Positions 52,602-63,397 of a stretch of 64,000 nt of DNA are shown here, piece after piece. A program made the translations under genes and the position numbers. Position 1 is the first letter of the stretch. Every line of letters begins with the position of its first letter. The notes under the pieces were generated by a model that was not told the origin of the DNA, searched no databases, and was given only the letters and a program-made list of their open reading frames with translations. Origin of the DNA: Sulfolobales archaeon HS-7 (GTDB lineage: Archaea > Thermoproteota > Thermoprotei_A > Sulfolobales > Sulfolobaceae); assembly GCA_019704295.1 (NCBI GenBank), contig AP024596.1:2087178-2151177 (forward strand), read 5' to 3'.

Positions 52602-54746
52602 TTAATAGTAAGAGGAACTTGATGTGCTTTGGGACGTACTAGTTAAGGTAGCAGGCATACCTTGAACGGGTAGTGTCAATACCCAAGGTACTGGTCTAAA
52701 GAAGGTCAAGTTTATCACGTACCCGTCTTCTGAGATTATCGGATCGTGGAAAACGTATTTGTTAAGCCACGTCCACATTTGAGGTCCCTCATTGGGTGAG
52801 ATTATTATAGTCACTAATGGCTTGCTCAGAACAATCGAGGGGGTTACTTGATTGTTAACAGCGTATGCGAAGACTAAATAAGCCTGTTGTCCTGATGCAG
52901 GCGATGGAACATTACTTTCATTATATAGTATTATAGAGAAGTTATACGTCGTCATTGTCATTCCGTTTTCCGTAGCAGTAGTTCCTGGTGGAATTACTAC
53001 CGTTATAGGTCCTAAAGTCAATAGGGCTCCCTGTGACGCATTAACTTGCACAGCATAGCTTGATATAGGTGTTAAGCCGTACACAGTAGTTGGTGTAATT
53101 GAAACTTGCGGTGAAGGCATGCCTAAAGGCATTTGTGAGGCCTCGAATATCCATATTACCGGTTTAAAGAACACAACGTTAGCCATCATATCGCTATTAC
53201 CGTATATCCAGTGATCTGCGAATTTGTATCCTCCTCCTGTATACACTGTACCGTTGAATTCTCCTCCAAACCACGTCCACGTTGTCCACGTATTAGGAGC
53301 CTGAACAAGTGTGGTAGGAGCCATAGGTTGAGAGGTATTCGACGCATTAACTAGCGATATGGCTGGGGTTATTTGACCGTTAACCGCAAAGCCAAAAGCG
53401 TACATAGGTATGAGGTTAGTTCCTGGAGGGGAGAAAACTCCCTGTACGGCAAATAATACCAGGGAGAAATTGTAATTAGTTGATACCGTTCCATTTGCGA
53501 ACTTCACCGCAGTTCCGTTGTGAACTATAACCTCTACATTGCCTACTTTTAGAACGGCGCCCTCAGCGTTAGTTATTGTTGCAGTCCGCTCTCCATATAC
53601 CGTAAAGGTGGGATTTAAGACATATCCTGGGGCGTCAGAGCTTACCGGAACCGTTTGAGCATTGAAGACCTCCTTTTGTATCTGCCATGAGGCAGTCGTA
53701 GAGTTATACATTAGATACGCTGTGAGATCAATGTGGATATCGCATATTGCAGGATAGCCTGGTTGTGAACTGCTAAGGAATACTAGGAATGGCGTCTCGT
53801 TAGCGGTAACAACAGCGTAAGTCATGTTAGGTGAAAGAGTTACCATAACGTTTGGGGGAATCGCTGTACCGTTAGGAAGAATGTTCTGAGAATACTCAGC
53901 GACGAATTCGAAGTTGTCCCACTCAGAAAAGAATGACGAAATACTCTGAATTCCAGTGTAATTACCTACCTTGACCGCAGCGGGCAATGTGCCGGTAACC
54001 TCTAGAGTTGCTGAGGGCGAGAAGCTCTGAACCATCGTTGAAGGGGGAAATTCTGCTCCCATTCCATTAATTTGATATAGAACTTCCTCAAGAGCTTGAT
54101 TAGCCTGCATAGAATGTTGAGATGGGTAACCAGCAATTACTGCAGAAGGGCTTAAGGTGTTTCCCATCCAGGAAATGTGAGTTATCTTGAGTTGACCGCT
54201 TACGTTGCTTACAGTTGCTGTAAATGATGCGTTAAAGACCTGCAATAGCACTGGATCTTGCGTAGGTGCAACGAAATATTGAACTACTGCTGAAAACTGT
54301 TCGTCGCTAACTGTGGGTAACGCCGTTGTGTAGAAGTAAACAGTTTCATACGTTGAAAAGAAGTTGTTAAGCCATGAGGAGAAATTACCCGTTGTATAGT
54401 ATCCTGGGAAAGGTTCTCCCATTACTGCAGCGGTGAAGTTAGGTGCTAAAAACGGTGTAGTATCGTTTATGTTTTCGATAGCTATTCCATCAAGGAATTG
54501 GAAAACTACTCCTGATACGGTATTTGGCGAAATGACTGTAGTGATATAATAAGGTTGTGTTTGAGTTACCGTTGTGACTTGAGTTTGAGTTACGAGCTGA
54601 GTTACTGTATGCTGGGTTATTGAGCTAAGAGAACTCTGTAATGACGAGACTTTACTAGCTTCCTGTGAGTAAAGGAAAAAACCATACCCCGCTATTCCTA
54701 ATACAACAACTAAAGCAACTATTAAACCGATTAATTTACTATCCAT
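52602..54746 (-). CDS. Secreted, membrane-anchored protein with duplicated domain
   Basis: 714 residues. An N-terminal helix (LIGLIVALVVVLGIAGYGFFL), a Thr/Gln-rich coiled linker, then NTF2/SnoaL-like segments (e.g. FLDGIAIENINDTTPFLAPNF; ALEEVLYQINGMGAEF) and two copies of a beta domain: NAEGAVLKVGNVEVIVHNGT... and NASQGALLTLGPITVVIPPGT..., both followed by YNFS(L/I)(V/I)L and a Pro-Trp end (FFKPVIWIF / FFRPVPWVL). Many Asn-x-Ser/Thr. It lies outside the cell. It is next to an APC permease, but function is unknown. Confidence 0.72.
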   Translation of the reverse strand: MDSKLIGLIVALVVVLGIAGYGFFLYSQEASKVSSLQSSLSSITQHTVTQLVTQTQVTTVTQTQPYYITTVISPNTVSGVVFQFLDGIAIENINDTTPFLAPNFTAAVMGEPFPGYYTTGNFSSWLNNFFSTYETVYFYTTALPTVSDEQFSAVVQYFVAPTQDPVLLQVFNASFTATVSNVSGQLKITHISWMGNTLSPSAVIAGYPSQHSMQANQALEEVLYQINGMGAEFPPSTMVQSFSPSATLEVTGTLPAAVKVGNYTGIQSISSFFSEWDNFEFVAEYSQNILPNGTAIPPNVMVTLSPNMTYAVVTANETPFLVFLSSSQPGYPAICDIHIDLTAYLMYNSTTASWQIQKEVFNAQTVPVSSDAPGYVLNPTFTVYGERTATITNAEGAVLKVGNVEVIVHNGTAVKFANGTVSTNYNFSLVLFAVQGVFSPPGTNLIPMYAFGFAVNGQITPAISLVNASNTSQPMAPTTLVQAPNTWTTWTWFGGEFNGTVYTGGGYKFADHWIYGNSDMMANVVFFKPVIWIFEASQMPLGMPSPQVSITPTTVYGLTPISSYAVQVNASQGALLTLGPITVVIPPGTTATENGMTMTTYNFSIILYNESNVPSPASGQQAYLVFAYAVNNQVTPSIVLSKPLVTIIISPNEGPQMWTWLNKYVFHDPIISEDGYVINLTFFRPVPWVLTLPVQGMPATLTSTSQSTSSSSYY

Positions 54747-54820
54747 ACTCGTTCATTGAAAAAACGACGTAAAAGGTTTAAAAAGATATTCCCAAATCTT
54801 GAAAAAATAAGAAAAAACGT

Positions 54821-56746
54821 TCAAACTCCCTCTTGCGATGTCACAATATCCTCTATCTCTTCCGTTCTGAATCCGCTGTAAACCGCCCCATAATGGAAGG
54901 CAAGTCCAACGATGGCCGCAACAATTGTATCATAAGGGAAGGGAATTACAGGATTATAGCCGAATCCGCCGAAAAACTCTATGATAAGAGCTACAAAAAT
55001 AAATGCTAACATCCAGTAACCACTCCTTATCTCCTTCTTCCCCTGTTCATTTGCTAGAACATGCGTTACGTATGTTATTACGAAGTAGGTGACTATTAAT
55101 CCTGCCATGATCAGTGCGAAGTTTTCCGTTAGAGCGGTTGTAGTTATCGTACCAGCTGTAAAGGGGACCAGAATGTCGTAATAGCCCAAGAAAGCTAGTA
55201 AGAGCGTAGCTGCGAATTCGACTATGCCAAGAATTGCAGACATTGCCCTACTTATACCCATCTTAGAGGGAACGTAAAGGAAGTAAAATAATGGAAGACC
55301 TATTAGCACCCCTGCACCAACTAAGTAAAGTGTTGTAAAACCTGACCAGTAGACTATTAGGAACGCCGCTACCGTAGCTATTGGGGCTAATACTCTCGCA
55401 CCAGGAAGCTTGAACGGTCTTTTAAGTTCGGGAGCAGTCTTTCTTAGGACTTGTAACCCAATTCCACCCATTATGTATGTAAAAACTGTCGCTGATGAAA
55501 TTATACCTACCAATAGGTACCAACTTGGGAACGGTAGGAGGAATATCAACCCTATTATTAATGCGGCTATTAGAGAGTATATTGGTATTTTATACTTGCT
55601 GAGTTTTAGCATAAAAGAGGGAAAATAACCGTCAGCCGCAATACCGTAAAGCGTTCTTGCAGAGGTTCCTGTATATATCCAGCCCGTTCCACTTGGGGAG
55701 ATTATAGCGTCTACTAACAGCAGGTACGCAAATACGGTCAACGCCTGAATTCCAGACGTTGACATTAATGTGTAAAATGGGCCTACGGCAGCTGTTGACG
55801 ATAACAGTCCAGTCCAGTTTCCAACGGCTAGTGGAAATAGCGGCGTACCAGTCGAGTTTACATAATAAATCTTATGCCAATCTAAGCCACCTATGAACGC
55901 CACTTGAAGTAGAGTATAAACGAGTAGGGCTATTCCTAGTGAAAGTAGCACTGCGCGAGGTACGTCCCTCTGTGGATTACTTCCCTCTCCCGCGTATTCT
56001 ACAGACTGCCTAAAGCCTAGGTAAGAGAATATTATACCTGCGCTCGGAATTGCGTAAAGCATTGCAGATGGACCCGCAATCCCTATTGATGCGTATTCGA
56101 CGTTAGATGGGAAGAGTCCTCCTACTTGTGAACCGAAGTTAAATGAGTGGAGATCCGTGGCTAGCAACAAGATGAAAGTTAGAGTTGGTAATACTAGCTT
56201 CCACCACGTAACCCCCGTATTGAATTTTCCGAAGAATTTTACGCCAAAGTAATTTAGGAAGAAGAATATAACCATTAATACTATAGCGAGAGGAATTCCT
56301 GCGTTTAACGTAAGGACAGTAACGGCTCCGAATACAGTTTTAGCTGTTGCAGTAAGAGATGGTATATACGTAGCCGCATATTCCACAACGGCCTCAGCTT
56401 CTACAGCCGGGACGCTTGCTGCAGAGAGAAGGTACAGCCAGCCTAGTATATATCCTGTATACGAACCGTGGGTCATATGCGGATAACGCACTATACCTCC
56501 AGTCCTAGGTATCATTCCTGAAATTTCGGCATATGCCAGACCTACAAACATTATAAGTACTCCTCCTATTATCCAAGAGAAAATAGCAGAGGGCCCTGCA
56601 ATTGCAGCACCATCAAGTGCGGAGAAGAGCCATCCTGAACCTATTATTCCTCCCAGGGATAGAAAGAGCAAGTCCTGGAGCGATAGAACTTTTCTTAATT
56701 GTTTATCTGCTTCTTTAACCTGATTTCTTATAGAAGTTTCTCCCAT
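54821..56746 (-). CDS. APC-family permease, 641 aa
   Basis: About fourteen membrane helices. The unwound helix 1 is SLGGIIGSGWLFSALDG, and AEISGMIPRTGGIVRYPHM is the conserved helix 2-3 part of the family. A C-terminal extension with two more helices is present. Transport substrate unknown; a close archaeal subfamily carries amino acids. Transcribed as a neighbour of the secreted protein gene, 74 bases downstream. Confidence 0.87.
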   Translation of the reverse strand: MGETSIRNQVKEADKQLRKVLSLQDLLFLSLGGIIGSGWLFSALDGAAIAGPSAIFSWIIGGVLIMFVGLAYAEISGMIPRTGGIVRYPHMTHGSYTGYILGWLYLLSAASVPAVEAEAVVEYAATYIPSLTATAKTVFGAVTVLTLNAGIPLAIVLMVIFFFLNYFGVKFFGKFNTGVTWWKLVLPTLTFILLLATDLHSFNFGSQVGGLFPSNVEYASIGIAGPSAMLYAIPSAGIIFSYLGFRQSVEYAGEGSNPQRDVPRAVLLSLGIALLVYTLLQVAFIGGLDWHKIYYVNSTGTPLFPLAVGNWTGLLSSTAAVGPFYTLMSTSGIQALTVFAYLLLVDAIISPSGTGWIYTGTSARTLYGIAADGYFPSFMLKLSKYKIPIYSLIAALIIGLIFLLPFPSWYLLVGIISSATVFTYIMGGIGLQVLRKTAPELKRPFKLPGARVLAPIATVAAFLIVYWSGFTTLYLVGAGVLIGLPLFYFLYVPSKMGISRAMSAILGIVEFAATLLLAFLGYYDILVPFTAGTITTTALTENFALIMAGLIVTYFVITYVTHVLANEQGKKEIRSGYWMLAFIFVALIIEFFGGFGYNPVIPFPYDTIVAAIVGLAFHYGAVYSGFRTEEIEDIVTSQEGV

Positions 56747-57206
56747 TAATATATTTGAAGATCACATAAATATATAAGCCTTATTAATTTCTCCACTTAC
56801 GTAAAGGTATATTACAAGGAGAATAACTTATTATAATATAAAAATACTTTATAACGAAGAGGGAAAGAGACTCTCGGATCAGGAGTTACAATAACTTCCT
56901 GCAACAAGCGCAGAATTTAGCTGTTAAGAGGGTGATAAGGAAAGACGCCGCTGGTATGAACGGCTATCTCAGGCACTGCATTAAACCTTGATACCAGGGT
57001 CAACAGATCAACATTAAGTCTGTATGAATATTGATACTTCAATAAACTACATCCTTTCTAATGTAATAAAATGGTCTATTAATTACAGAAAGTCGACTAA
57101 GAATAAAGGCTGCTTAATGCAAAAAATCGGATAGGACTTAGAGTAACCGAACTTCGTTAGTGTGGAACTTGACTACAGAGAATAAGAAAATTAAGGAAGA
57201 AAACAG
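56747..57206. other. Gap without a recognised gene
   Basis: The region reads as open for about 43 codons on the plus strand near 56867-56990 (SYNNFLQQAQNLAVKRVIRK), with no start and no homologue I know. It may be a relic of a transposase. Nothing else is supported. Confidence 0.3.
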
Positions 57207-60200
57207 CTACCTCTTTCTGAAATACACATCCATTATACCAATCGAAGCAATTAATACTATGACGCCAAGCGTGATGAGTCCAATGTCCCCGAAATTAACC
57301 GAGGTAGTGTGAGAATGATAAACTGTCTGAGATACTGAAGCGCGTATCAATTGTTCTACTGTAGTATTGACGAAATTAACGCTTCCATTTCTAACGTATA
57401 AGTGTTCTACGACGCTGTCTATAAAGGTCGCATTGTGATTTATTATAGTTGCGTTAACTATGTATTGCATATACGCCACGGTACCATTAAAGAATGGAGT
57501 GTATACATACGGTAATACGGCGAATTCTGCAGAGGGAGTTGGAGCTCCTAGGGTTAGACTGGTGTAACTTAGAGGAACTGATGTCGGCGTTACAAAACCG
57601 TTATACGATTCCCCCACGACATAAATATCCCACAATCCTCCTAAATCTGATGTTCCCCCCTGATACTCGTTAGATATTAAGCCGTTTGGTATAGTGAAGA
57701 TACCAACCCATGAACCGTTAAAGTAAACGAGCTGGGTATACTGTGATAACTCAAGTGTGTCGTAATTGGACTGAGCGACCGATGGAATTACAACCGCTGT
57801 AAAGCTTCCAGCCCTTACTGGCGTTCCGTTGGGATACATTATACTCGCGTTAACTGCTATGGTTTCATTCTGGAATGCGGTTGACGGGACGTTAACGTTA
57901 ACTTTGAGTTCTCTTCCTACATATATTTGGGTAATCCCTATTCCATAATAAGTGAAGTTATTCTGCGCGAAAGTTGCATTAGCTATTACTGTGTAGTACC
58001 CAGGCGATAGATTAGGAACCTTAGTTTGTACGGCGTAAGCAAGACTATTTCCCTGTCCGATCAAGTTGACCGATTTGGAATAAACTACTCCACTTAAGTT
58101 TTCGAAATAAAAGGTGACGTTCGGCAAGTAGGGTTCTACCAGAACATTAAGCGTCATGTTCTCCCCAGGGGCAATTATGAGGGGCTCGGTACTTAGGGAG
58201 GGTATTACGAGTGGTACAACGTAAATTCCGTATACAAATTCATCGAATCCGAACACATCTGGAATTTCTAAGAAGTACACTCCTTGAGGGAAATGCCTGC
58301 TTAAGTAACCGTTCCCTACCAAGGTTATAGTAAGGAAGTAGGGAGAGGTGTAGAGTCCACTATTGGTAACGTACTTGAGGGAGTTAGTAAGGGGGTTATA
58401 GTAATAATAATCAGCCACTGTCGGCATAGCGGGATATCCGGTCCCATTAGCGTAATACAGGTTTGCTATTATAGCGAATTGACCGTTTTCAAGTATTGCC
58501 AAAGGAGGAGTGACGAATTGCACCTGTAGACCTACGGTAATATAAGTTCCAGAAGAGTAATTGCCGTCCTTAACAACTACCTCTAGTTCTCCGCTTCCCT
58601 GAGCAGTAAACGAACCTATCCAAGAATTGCCAACTTTGTTTAAGGGAAAGCTTTCAACTACATTAGAACCATTGTATACGTATCCCTGTAAAGGACCTGA
58701 GAGTGTAGTATTTGTAACGATCTCTACTGTTTGTCCATCATTGAATGTGGAGTTATAACTGCCTACAACTATACTTTCCTCCTTATGAATGTAGTGCAGA
58801 AGTATCCCCTGATTCATGACTCCAAGTCCAGTTACTAGGTTGTATTTTCCCTCAGCAATATACGGGGTGTTATAACCGAAGGTAATCGGTTCAAGACCCC
58901 TCTTATCTTTCAAGGAGTAGAGTAATGGATTGATGAAACCAAGCCTACCGTAGACCTGATCTAATCCTGCAACTATTCCGGCTACTATGGGGGTGGCAAG
59001 GGAAGTACCTCCGACTAGAACCTGTTGACCGTAGTAATAGACAACATCTGCTCCTGTATATGGATTTGCGTCCGCAGAGACATCGGGCACTGCTCTATAC
59101 CCTTGAAGACCTTGATACCATGGTGAGGGGAATATTGAACTGTTTCCTCCAGTTGTGGCTCCGTATACTCCATTTCCGCTCCACGCAGTCTGGTAGGTTT
59201 GGCTTGCAAATGGATAAAGGGAAGTTCCTCCTACTGCGAGTACGTAGGGATCCGATGCAGGTAAATTAACTGATCCTATTGTGGAAAGGTAATAGTCGTA
59301 CCCGTTTCCTCCTGCATCTCCCGAAGCCGCTACGAAGGTTATACCCTCAACTTCTCCTAATAAGAAAATGTAATTGAGTGATTGGACGAAGGAGATTGAA
59401 ATGGAACCTGTGTCAACGTAATATTCCGGCAACCCGAAGCTCATTGAAAGCACATCAACCTGATCCTGCTGTACTATATAACTTAGAGCAGCCAGTAGAG
59501 AGTAATTGGGATTTATAACGTACGCGATTAAGTTAGCATAAGGAGCTATTGCATGCGCGTATTCGACGTCAAGAGACATTTCTAGTGCCCATCCGGAGGG
59601 TATTCCGCACTGAGGATTGTAGCCTCCAATGGGCATTATTGTAAGGTTAGCATTACTTAAATTAAACATTGAGTCGAATTGTTGGAGTTGTTGGTAAATG
59701 TAAGGATCGCCATCAAACTCTACTAGACCTATTGTAGTTCCCTTTCCGTTTTCGGTAATGTTATACGCCTCTCTTAACTGTCGAGGCGTTACCATAGAAA
59801 AGGCTACCGTTTGAGTCTTGTTAATAACCTGTAAGTATTGAGGTTTTGCAAAAAAGGGGGAAAGATCACTAAACGTAAGGAAGGCGGGGATAGAGGGAGA
59901 GCCATAGTATGAGATAAACGTATGGTTAGCGTTTACGTAAGAGAAGAGCTTAACGCCCAATGCCCTTTCAAGTTGACTTACCGTTCCAGTAGCCAATATT
60001 GTTATTCCTCCTATAGCTTCGGCAGATAACCCAAAGGAGCGCAAGTAATTTAAATAGTGGTTTACTTCTTGTTTCGGGTAGAAAAGCTGAGCAACCCGAT
60101 ATTGAGATAGAATCTTCCCTTCCTCTACTAACTGCTGTAGGAGGAAATAATTCTTCGGTTGGAATACGAATGTGACCGTTAACGTTTTATTGCTCGGCAA

Positions 60201-60329
60201 ATTAAAAATTTCTCTTGGTTTAGAGTAATTGGCTTGTGGTAAAGGGGTAATATTTTGAGTAGGTAGGGCGACTAATAGAGGTGACATGGTTAATAGCAAT
60301 ATGATGGTTACAGAAACTAACTTTATCAT
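57207..60329 (-). CDS. Sedolisin-type (S53) acid protease with surface anchor
   Basis: 1040 residues. Signal peptide at the start; pro-domain through ~residue 170; catalytic domain with Glu250 and Asp254 (WALEMSLDVEYA), the oxyanion Asp in SGDAGGNGYDY, and Ser443 in VGGTSLATPI. Calcium-site-like residues follow (FNLVTGLG). About 500 further residues are beta-sandwich repeats with many N-glycosylation sites, and a C-terminal membrane helix (GDIGLITLGVIVLIASIGIM) with FRKR. S53 proteases work at acid pH, which fits the habitat. Long tail and anchor are typical of Sulfolobales forms such as thermopsin-like surface proteases. Confidence 0.92.
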   Translation of the reverse strand: MIKLVSVTIILLLTMSPLLVALPTQNITPLPQANYSKPREIFNLPSNKTLTVTFVFQPKNYFLLQQLVEEGKILSQYRVAQLFYPKQEVNHYLNYLRSFGLSAEAIGGITILATGTVSQLERALGVKLFSYVNANHTFISYYGSPSIPAFLTFSDLSPFFAKPQYLQVINKTQTVAFSMVTPRQLREAYNITENGKGTTIGLVEFDGDPYIYQQLQQFDSMFNLSNANLTIMPIGGYNPQCGIPSGWALEMSLDVEYAHAIAPYANLIAYVINPNYSLLAALSYIVQQDQVDVLSMSFGLPEYYVDTGSISISFVQSLNYIFLLGEVEGITFVAASGDAGGNGYDYYLSTIGSVNLPASDPYVLAVGGTSLYPFASQTYQTAWSGNGVYGATTGGNSSIFPSPWYQGLQGYRAVPDVSADANPYTGADVVYYYGQQVLVGGTSLATPIVAGIVAGLDQVYGRLGFINPLLYSLKDKRGLEPITFGYNTPYIAEGKYNLVTGLGVMNQGILLHYIHKEESIVVGSYNSTFNDGQTVEIVTNTTLSGPLQGYVYNGSNVVESFPLNKVGNSWIGSFTAQGSGELEVVVKDGNYSSGTYITVGLQVQFVTPPLAILENGQFAIIANLYYANGTGYPAMPTVADYYYYNPLTNSLKYVTNSGLYTSPYFLTITLVGNGYLSRHFPQGVYFLEIPDVFGFDEFVYGIYVVPLVIPSLSTEPLIIAPGENMTLNVLVEPYLPNVTFYFENLSGVVYSKSVNLIGQGNSLAYAVQTKVPNLSPGYYTVIANATFAQNNFTYYGIGITQIYVGRELKVNVNVPSTAFQNETIAVNASIMYPNGTPVRAGSFTAVVIPSVAQSNYDTLELSQYTQLVYFNGSWVGIFTIPNGLISNEYQGGTSDLGGLWDIYVVGESYNGFVTPTSVPLSYTSLTLGAPTPSAEFAVLPYVYTPFFNGTVAYMQYIVNATIINHNATFIDSVVEHLYVRNGSVNFVNTTVEQLIRASVSQTVYHSHTTSVNFGDIGLITLGVIVLIASIGIMDVYFRKR

Positions 60330-60778
60330 AAATAGTGAGTGTAGTTAAATGTAAATAATATACTTTTTCTCTAATTTTTCTGCTATTCCCCTGGGACTTT
60401 TGTCATTTAACCCCCCCTAATAAGTGTACAAAAGCGGGTCTATTGGAATCTCCCAGAGCTATTTCCTGACGCTTCTTGACAATATTTAAGGAAGCTGAAC
60501 TTTAATGACTTGAGGTAAGCTGGAAAAATAGAACCGTATCTTTTGCGAGAGAATTATTGTGGGATAACGATATACAAGTCGAGTAATTTTCGTAACCTCA
60601 GAAGGGCGTCGTAGTCGAATATAACTCATACCATATTGAGAAAATTAATTAGACGTGACAGTTATTCTCATTGCCTTGTAAAAATTCCTTACATCCAATT
60701 GAAAACATCCTGTAGCCTATAGTACGGTGCTCATGTAATATTATAGATTTATTATTAAATAGAGAGCAACATAATAAC
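60330..60778. other. Gap without a recognised gene
   Basis: 449 bases of A/T-rich and mixed sequence, with a run of CCCCCC near 60413. A TATA-like TATAGATTTATTATTAAATAG lies before the metallophosphoesterase start at 60779. No gene seen. Confidence 0.4.
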
Positions 60779-61687
60779 ATGCCAGATAGAATTAAGATTG
60801 CGTTTTCCACCGACATTCATGGTTCTAGAGAAGTTTTTAGTAAGGTATTAACTAACTTTAAGAAAAATAGTGCAAATTATCTTGTGTTAGGTGCCGACCT
60901 TTTCTCAAATGAAATAATGGTCGTGGAAAAGAACGGTAACGAATATTTTATTGACGGACGGCCGATCTCCATAAGTAAATTGAATGCAATCAAGAATAAA
61001 ACAGGAATAAACGTCGTTCCCTCTAATTTAAAGGATGAAGTAATGAAGTCAGTGTATGAACAACAAAAGGAAAACGCCATGTTCTTTATAGAGCGATCAA
61101 AAGATATAGCGGATAAGGTAGTATGGTCGTTCGGCCATACCGACCCTGAAGGTCTAGAGAAAATCTTTAGTGAATACGGGATGAAGGTTGGTAACGGCAC
61201 AATCATAGAATTAGAAAATTTGACACTAATCACCCTTGGAGAAGCGAGTAATACTGAAACTGGAATTAGAGTAGTTCCAGATTATACGCTATATAATCGA
61301 GGAAAAGAAATGTTAAGCAAAGTAGATCCCCAGAACTGTATACTGAATTCCCACATGCCGCCTCTCCAATCTGGAATAGATGAGACTAGGAAAGACGGAA
61401 AGAAGGTAAATTTAGGGTCAAAGGCAATACTAGATCTAATCAAGGAATTTCGTCCCCTCCTCGGATTACACGGACATGTTCATGAACCCATTAAGAATTC
61501 GGAAAAAATAGGAGATACTTTTGTTGTTAATCCGGGAAGTTATTATACAGAGGGCTTTTTCACAATGAGTATAATTGAGATTGAAAGGGAAAGGAAGAGT
61601 ATAGGTTCGTTTTACCAAACTTCTTACAAGGTGAAGAAAGTTAATCATCTCACCGACTATAGATGGGAACCGGCTTTCGGAGTTTAA
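60779..61687 (+). CDS. Calcineurin-like metallophosphoesterase
   Basis: 302 residues. Motifs: AFSTDIHGSREVF (Asp-x-His), NYLVLGADLF (G-D-like with Ala-Asp), LNSHMPP (His), and LLGLHGHVHEP (Gly-His-x-His). The second metal Asn is less clear. Family hydrolyses phosphodiesters or phosphomonoesters. Substrate not given. Alone in its region. Confidence 0.85.
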   Translation: MPDRIKIAFSTDIHGSREVFSKVLTNFKKNSANYLVLGADLFSNEIMVVEKNGNEYFIDGRPISISKLNAIKNKTGINVVPSNLKDEVMKSVYEQQKENAMFFIERSKDIADKVVWSFGHTDPEGLEKIFSEYGMKVGNGTIIELENLTLITLGEASNTETGIRVVPDYTLYNRGKEMLSKVDPQNCILNSHMPPLQSGIDETRKDGKKVNLGSKAILDLIKEFRPLLGLHGHVHEPIKNSEKIGDTFVVNPGSYYTEGFFTMSIIEIERERKSIGSFYQTSYKVKKVNHLTDYRWEPAFGV

Positions 61688-61797
61688 GTCCTATCGGTAA
61701 GAACGAAAATGTAGTTTGTAAACATTAAGAGTAAATAAAAGATGTTACTGGTTGCGCTTTTATCTTAATGAGTTCAACGGAAGGAAGAGCCTTGTGG

Positions 61798-62097
61798 ATG
61801 GATAACTACTTATTAAATGCTCTTCGGTGAACAGTTCTAAAACAAGCTGCGCGAAGTTTCGCTTTCGAGTTTACGCTAACTTTGAGAGGATTGGATGCAG
61901 TGTTAAAGATAGTATAAGCTACACAAAACCCTGAACATACATTCATAAGAGGGAAAGCTCTCTCTGAATTGGTCGAGGCTACTATCATTGGTTAGGGAAT
62001 AGGACAAGAAGCACGGATAGCTACACTCTTAGATAATCCTGCAGACAGCTTCTATAACGCTAGGGAAAGGTTCCTCAAGACAATGTCCATTACGTAA
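61798..62097 (+). pseudogene. Decayed ORF with three in-frame stops
   Basis: Starting at ATG 61798 one frame runs 100 codons to TAA 62095-62097 but is broken by TGA, TAA and TAG. The pieces read LLNALR, TVLKQAARSFAFEFTLTL..., EHTFIRGKALSELVEATI and IATLLDNPADSFYNARERF. It looks like a former gene, perhaps a transposase, which has acquired stops but no frameshift. The rest of 61688-62428 has no gene. Confidence 0.5.
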
Positions 62098-62428
62098 CAA
62101 ACGTGAATAATTAGAGTATGAAATCAGTTTGTTAAGAATATTAGGGTGTTGTCACGCGTAACCCAGGTTTCTTCACGAATACATTTTGTTTAAATAATAC
62201 GAAATGAATCAATTGAACTATCACGTGAATAATGCAAAGTTATAGCGATAATTAAATTGAATATAATGATATGTAAAGATAGTTATTGTAAATTATAATG
62301 AAGTCTAAAACGTCTCGAAATGTAGGATTAATTATTCAATTTTACTTCACAAAACAAGTCGGAATTACAAAGAGACCATGGGTCATCTTTGTAAATTAGG
62401 GCTCCTCATTTACTTTATTCTCTGCTAA

Positions 62429-63214
62429 TTAAACTCTAGCTATAATCATCTGTAAAAATTGTTCAAGAATCTGTTTAAGCTCACTAAACTTTTCCTTTAT
62501 GAATCGAATTAGCTCATAAAGATTATCTTTCACCTTTTCTGTTTTATTAATTATTTCTTCTAATTTCTTATCTAAATCTTCACGTTTGTTACCTCGACTG
62601 TAAGGGTTATCCCTTATCTCTTTCCATGTGTAAATGATGCTTCCTTCAGAAATGGGATAGCGAGCCACTTCGTTAATGTGATATCCTTTATTGTCAATTC
62701 TTCCAACGGAAATTCTGGTAAAATCCTGTATGTTATTAAGTAATTCTAGCAAATCCCCTAAATTATCTTTGAAATTTTTTATGACTTGACTTACATAGTT
62801 TAATTCATCGTCATTCAGACCTAACGATTTATGGCCTAATGAATCAGTTTTCGACGAGTCAAATATACTAGATAAAATCTTAAATAAATCATCCCCTTCA
62901 TATTTGTTTCCTTCACGTACGCCCAACTCATTTATTAACTTAGTTAATCTACCATGGGCACTTAAGTCTTCATTCAGGTTATTTAGAAATGAGAGGATTT
63001 TTCTCTCATCGTGACGAATATACTTCTTGAAAATCTCTGGAAGATCCGTTACCTTTGTAGTCTTATCGTCGTCTCCAGTTAGTTGCATTAAATAAATCGA
63101 AACAAACATTTTAAGATAAATTATTTTTAAATTATTACTTGACAACGAATTGTTTGACTGCAGTTCCTGCACTAATTCCTCCGCTAACAGCAATAAGCCA
63201 ATAACTATAAGCAT
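62429..63214 (-). CDS. Hypothetical helical protein, 261 aa
   Basis: A hydrophobic start (MLIVIGLLLLAEELVQEL), then helices rich in Asn, Asp and Lys, and a C-terminal coiled coil (KLEEIINKTEKVKDNLYELI). No family recognised. Possibly one N-terminal membrane helix. It lies downstream, on the same strand, of the Panacea-like gene (183 bases away), so partnership is possible. Confidence 0.55.
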   Translation of the reverse strand: MLIVIGLLLLAEELVQELQSNNSLSSNNLKIIYLKMFVSIYLMQLTGDDDKTTKVTDLPEIFKKYIRHDERKILSFLNNLNEDLSAHGRLTKLINELGVREGNKYEGDDLFKILSSIFDSSKTDSLGHKSLGLNDDELNYVSQVIKNFKDNLGDLLELLNNIQDFTRISVGRIDNKGYHINEVARYPISEGSIIYTWKEIRDNPYSRGNKREDLDKKLEEIINKTEKVKDNLYELIRFIKEKFSELKQILEQFLQMIIARV

Positions 63215-63397
63215 GTAGGCTTTTGAGGCCTTTTCAACGGATTGGTGAAGAAAATATATCGAAAAAAGAACTTCGAACTATTATCAATTGATAACTGATT
63301 GTTATCAGAATTGAGAAAATACCTGGCCAATTTTATATCGTTACATGAATAATCAAGTAACGACTTACTATAATCATAGACGTAGTGCCAGTCCAGC

